This document shows positions 40,494 through 40,496 of a stretch of DNA of 40,496 bases, piece after piece. Below the pieces are notes generated by a model. The model saw nothing but the letters and a program-made list of their open reading frames with translations, was not told the DNA's origin and made no database searches. Each line of letters opens with the position of its first letter. Positions within the stretch are counted from its first letter, which is position 1. This stretch comes from Candidatus Frankia alpina (lineage in GTDB: Bacteria > Actinomycetota > Actinomycetes > Frankiales > Frankiaceae). Where the stretch lies: contig NZ_CADCWT010000018.1 in the NCBI RefSeq assembly GCF_902806485.1, positions 1-40,496 on the forward strand, given 5' to 3'. The position numbers and the translations under genes were made by a program.

Positions 40494-40496
40494 TGC

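Noticed and set aside
1..40496. CRISPR arrays, tRNA/rRNA genes, insertion sequences, attachment sites
   Set aside because: I looked for regular spaced repeats, tRNA-like cloverleaf ends, transposase motifs and flanking inverted repeats, and found none. The 186-bp direct repeat is a gene-fragment duplication, not a transposon end.

Overview
The window is about 70% GC apart from one patch, has very long open frames on both strands, and carries a class E sortase and a dgt-dnaG-rpoD(principal sigma) block. That points to a high-GC actinobacterium; a Frankia-like genus is my best guess, from general resemblance only. No tRNA, rRNA, CRISPR array, insertion sequence or phage gene is visible.

About 34 kb (1-34743) is one exopolysaccharide (EPS) / surface glycan locus of the Wzx/Wzy type. 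Left to right: a minus-strand pair (partial GDP-mannose 4,6-dehydratase gmd; two-domain oxidoreductase, 1-2363). Then a plus-strand run (2538-12757): WecA/MraY-type priming transferase, epimerase, WcaI-like GT4, an SDR-FkbM fusion, GT2, heparinase-like protein, FkbM methyltransferase and rhamnosyltransferase-like GT2. Then a minus-strand run (21586 down to 12826): UDP-glucuronate decarboxylase, FkbM, Wzx flippase, CgeB-like glycosyltransferase, two Wzy-like polymerases and another FkbM. Then a plus-strand run (21828-24762): GT4, TylF-type methyltransferase, low-molecular-weight tyrosine phosphatase. Then minus-strand genes for a GGDEF-EAL c-di-GMP phosphodiesterase and a class E sortase with a 52-residue membrane protein. 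Last come a GT2 paralogue, two methyltransferases, two more glycosyltransferases and a further methyltransferase (28500-34743).

The rest (34831-40493) is core genome: rpoD, dnaG and dgt on the minus strand, then a small membrane protein and a PH-domain membrane protein on the plus strand.

Inferred working: nucleotide sugars from Gmd, Uxs and the epimerases feed a priming transferase and about eight glycosyltransferases. Eight methyltransferases decorate the repeat unit, Wzx flips it and a Wzy polymerises it. The phosphatase and c-di-GMP phosphodiesterase may control output.

The most interesting structure is at 12826-18128. The gene order CgeB-GT / polymerase / FkbM appears twice in tandem. 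The junction is collapsed into a 74-codon chimeric ORF: the 5' 186 bp of an FkbM gene fused in frame, at a GTAG microhomology, to the last codons of a CgeB-like gene. One of the two polymerases sits in clearly lower-GC DNA. This looks like a frozen intermediate of polymerase exchange. A second notable signal is a recurring AT-rich palindrome (TCACTT-N-AAGTGA type) at four EPS promoters.
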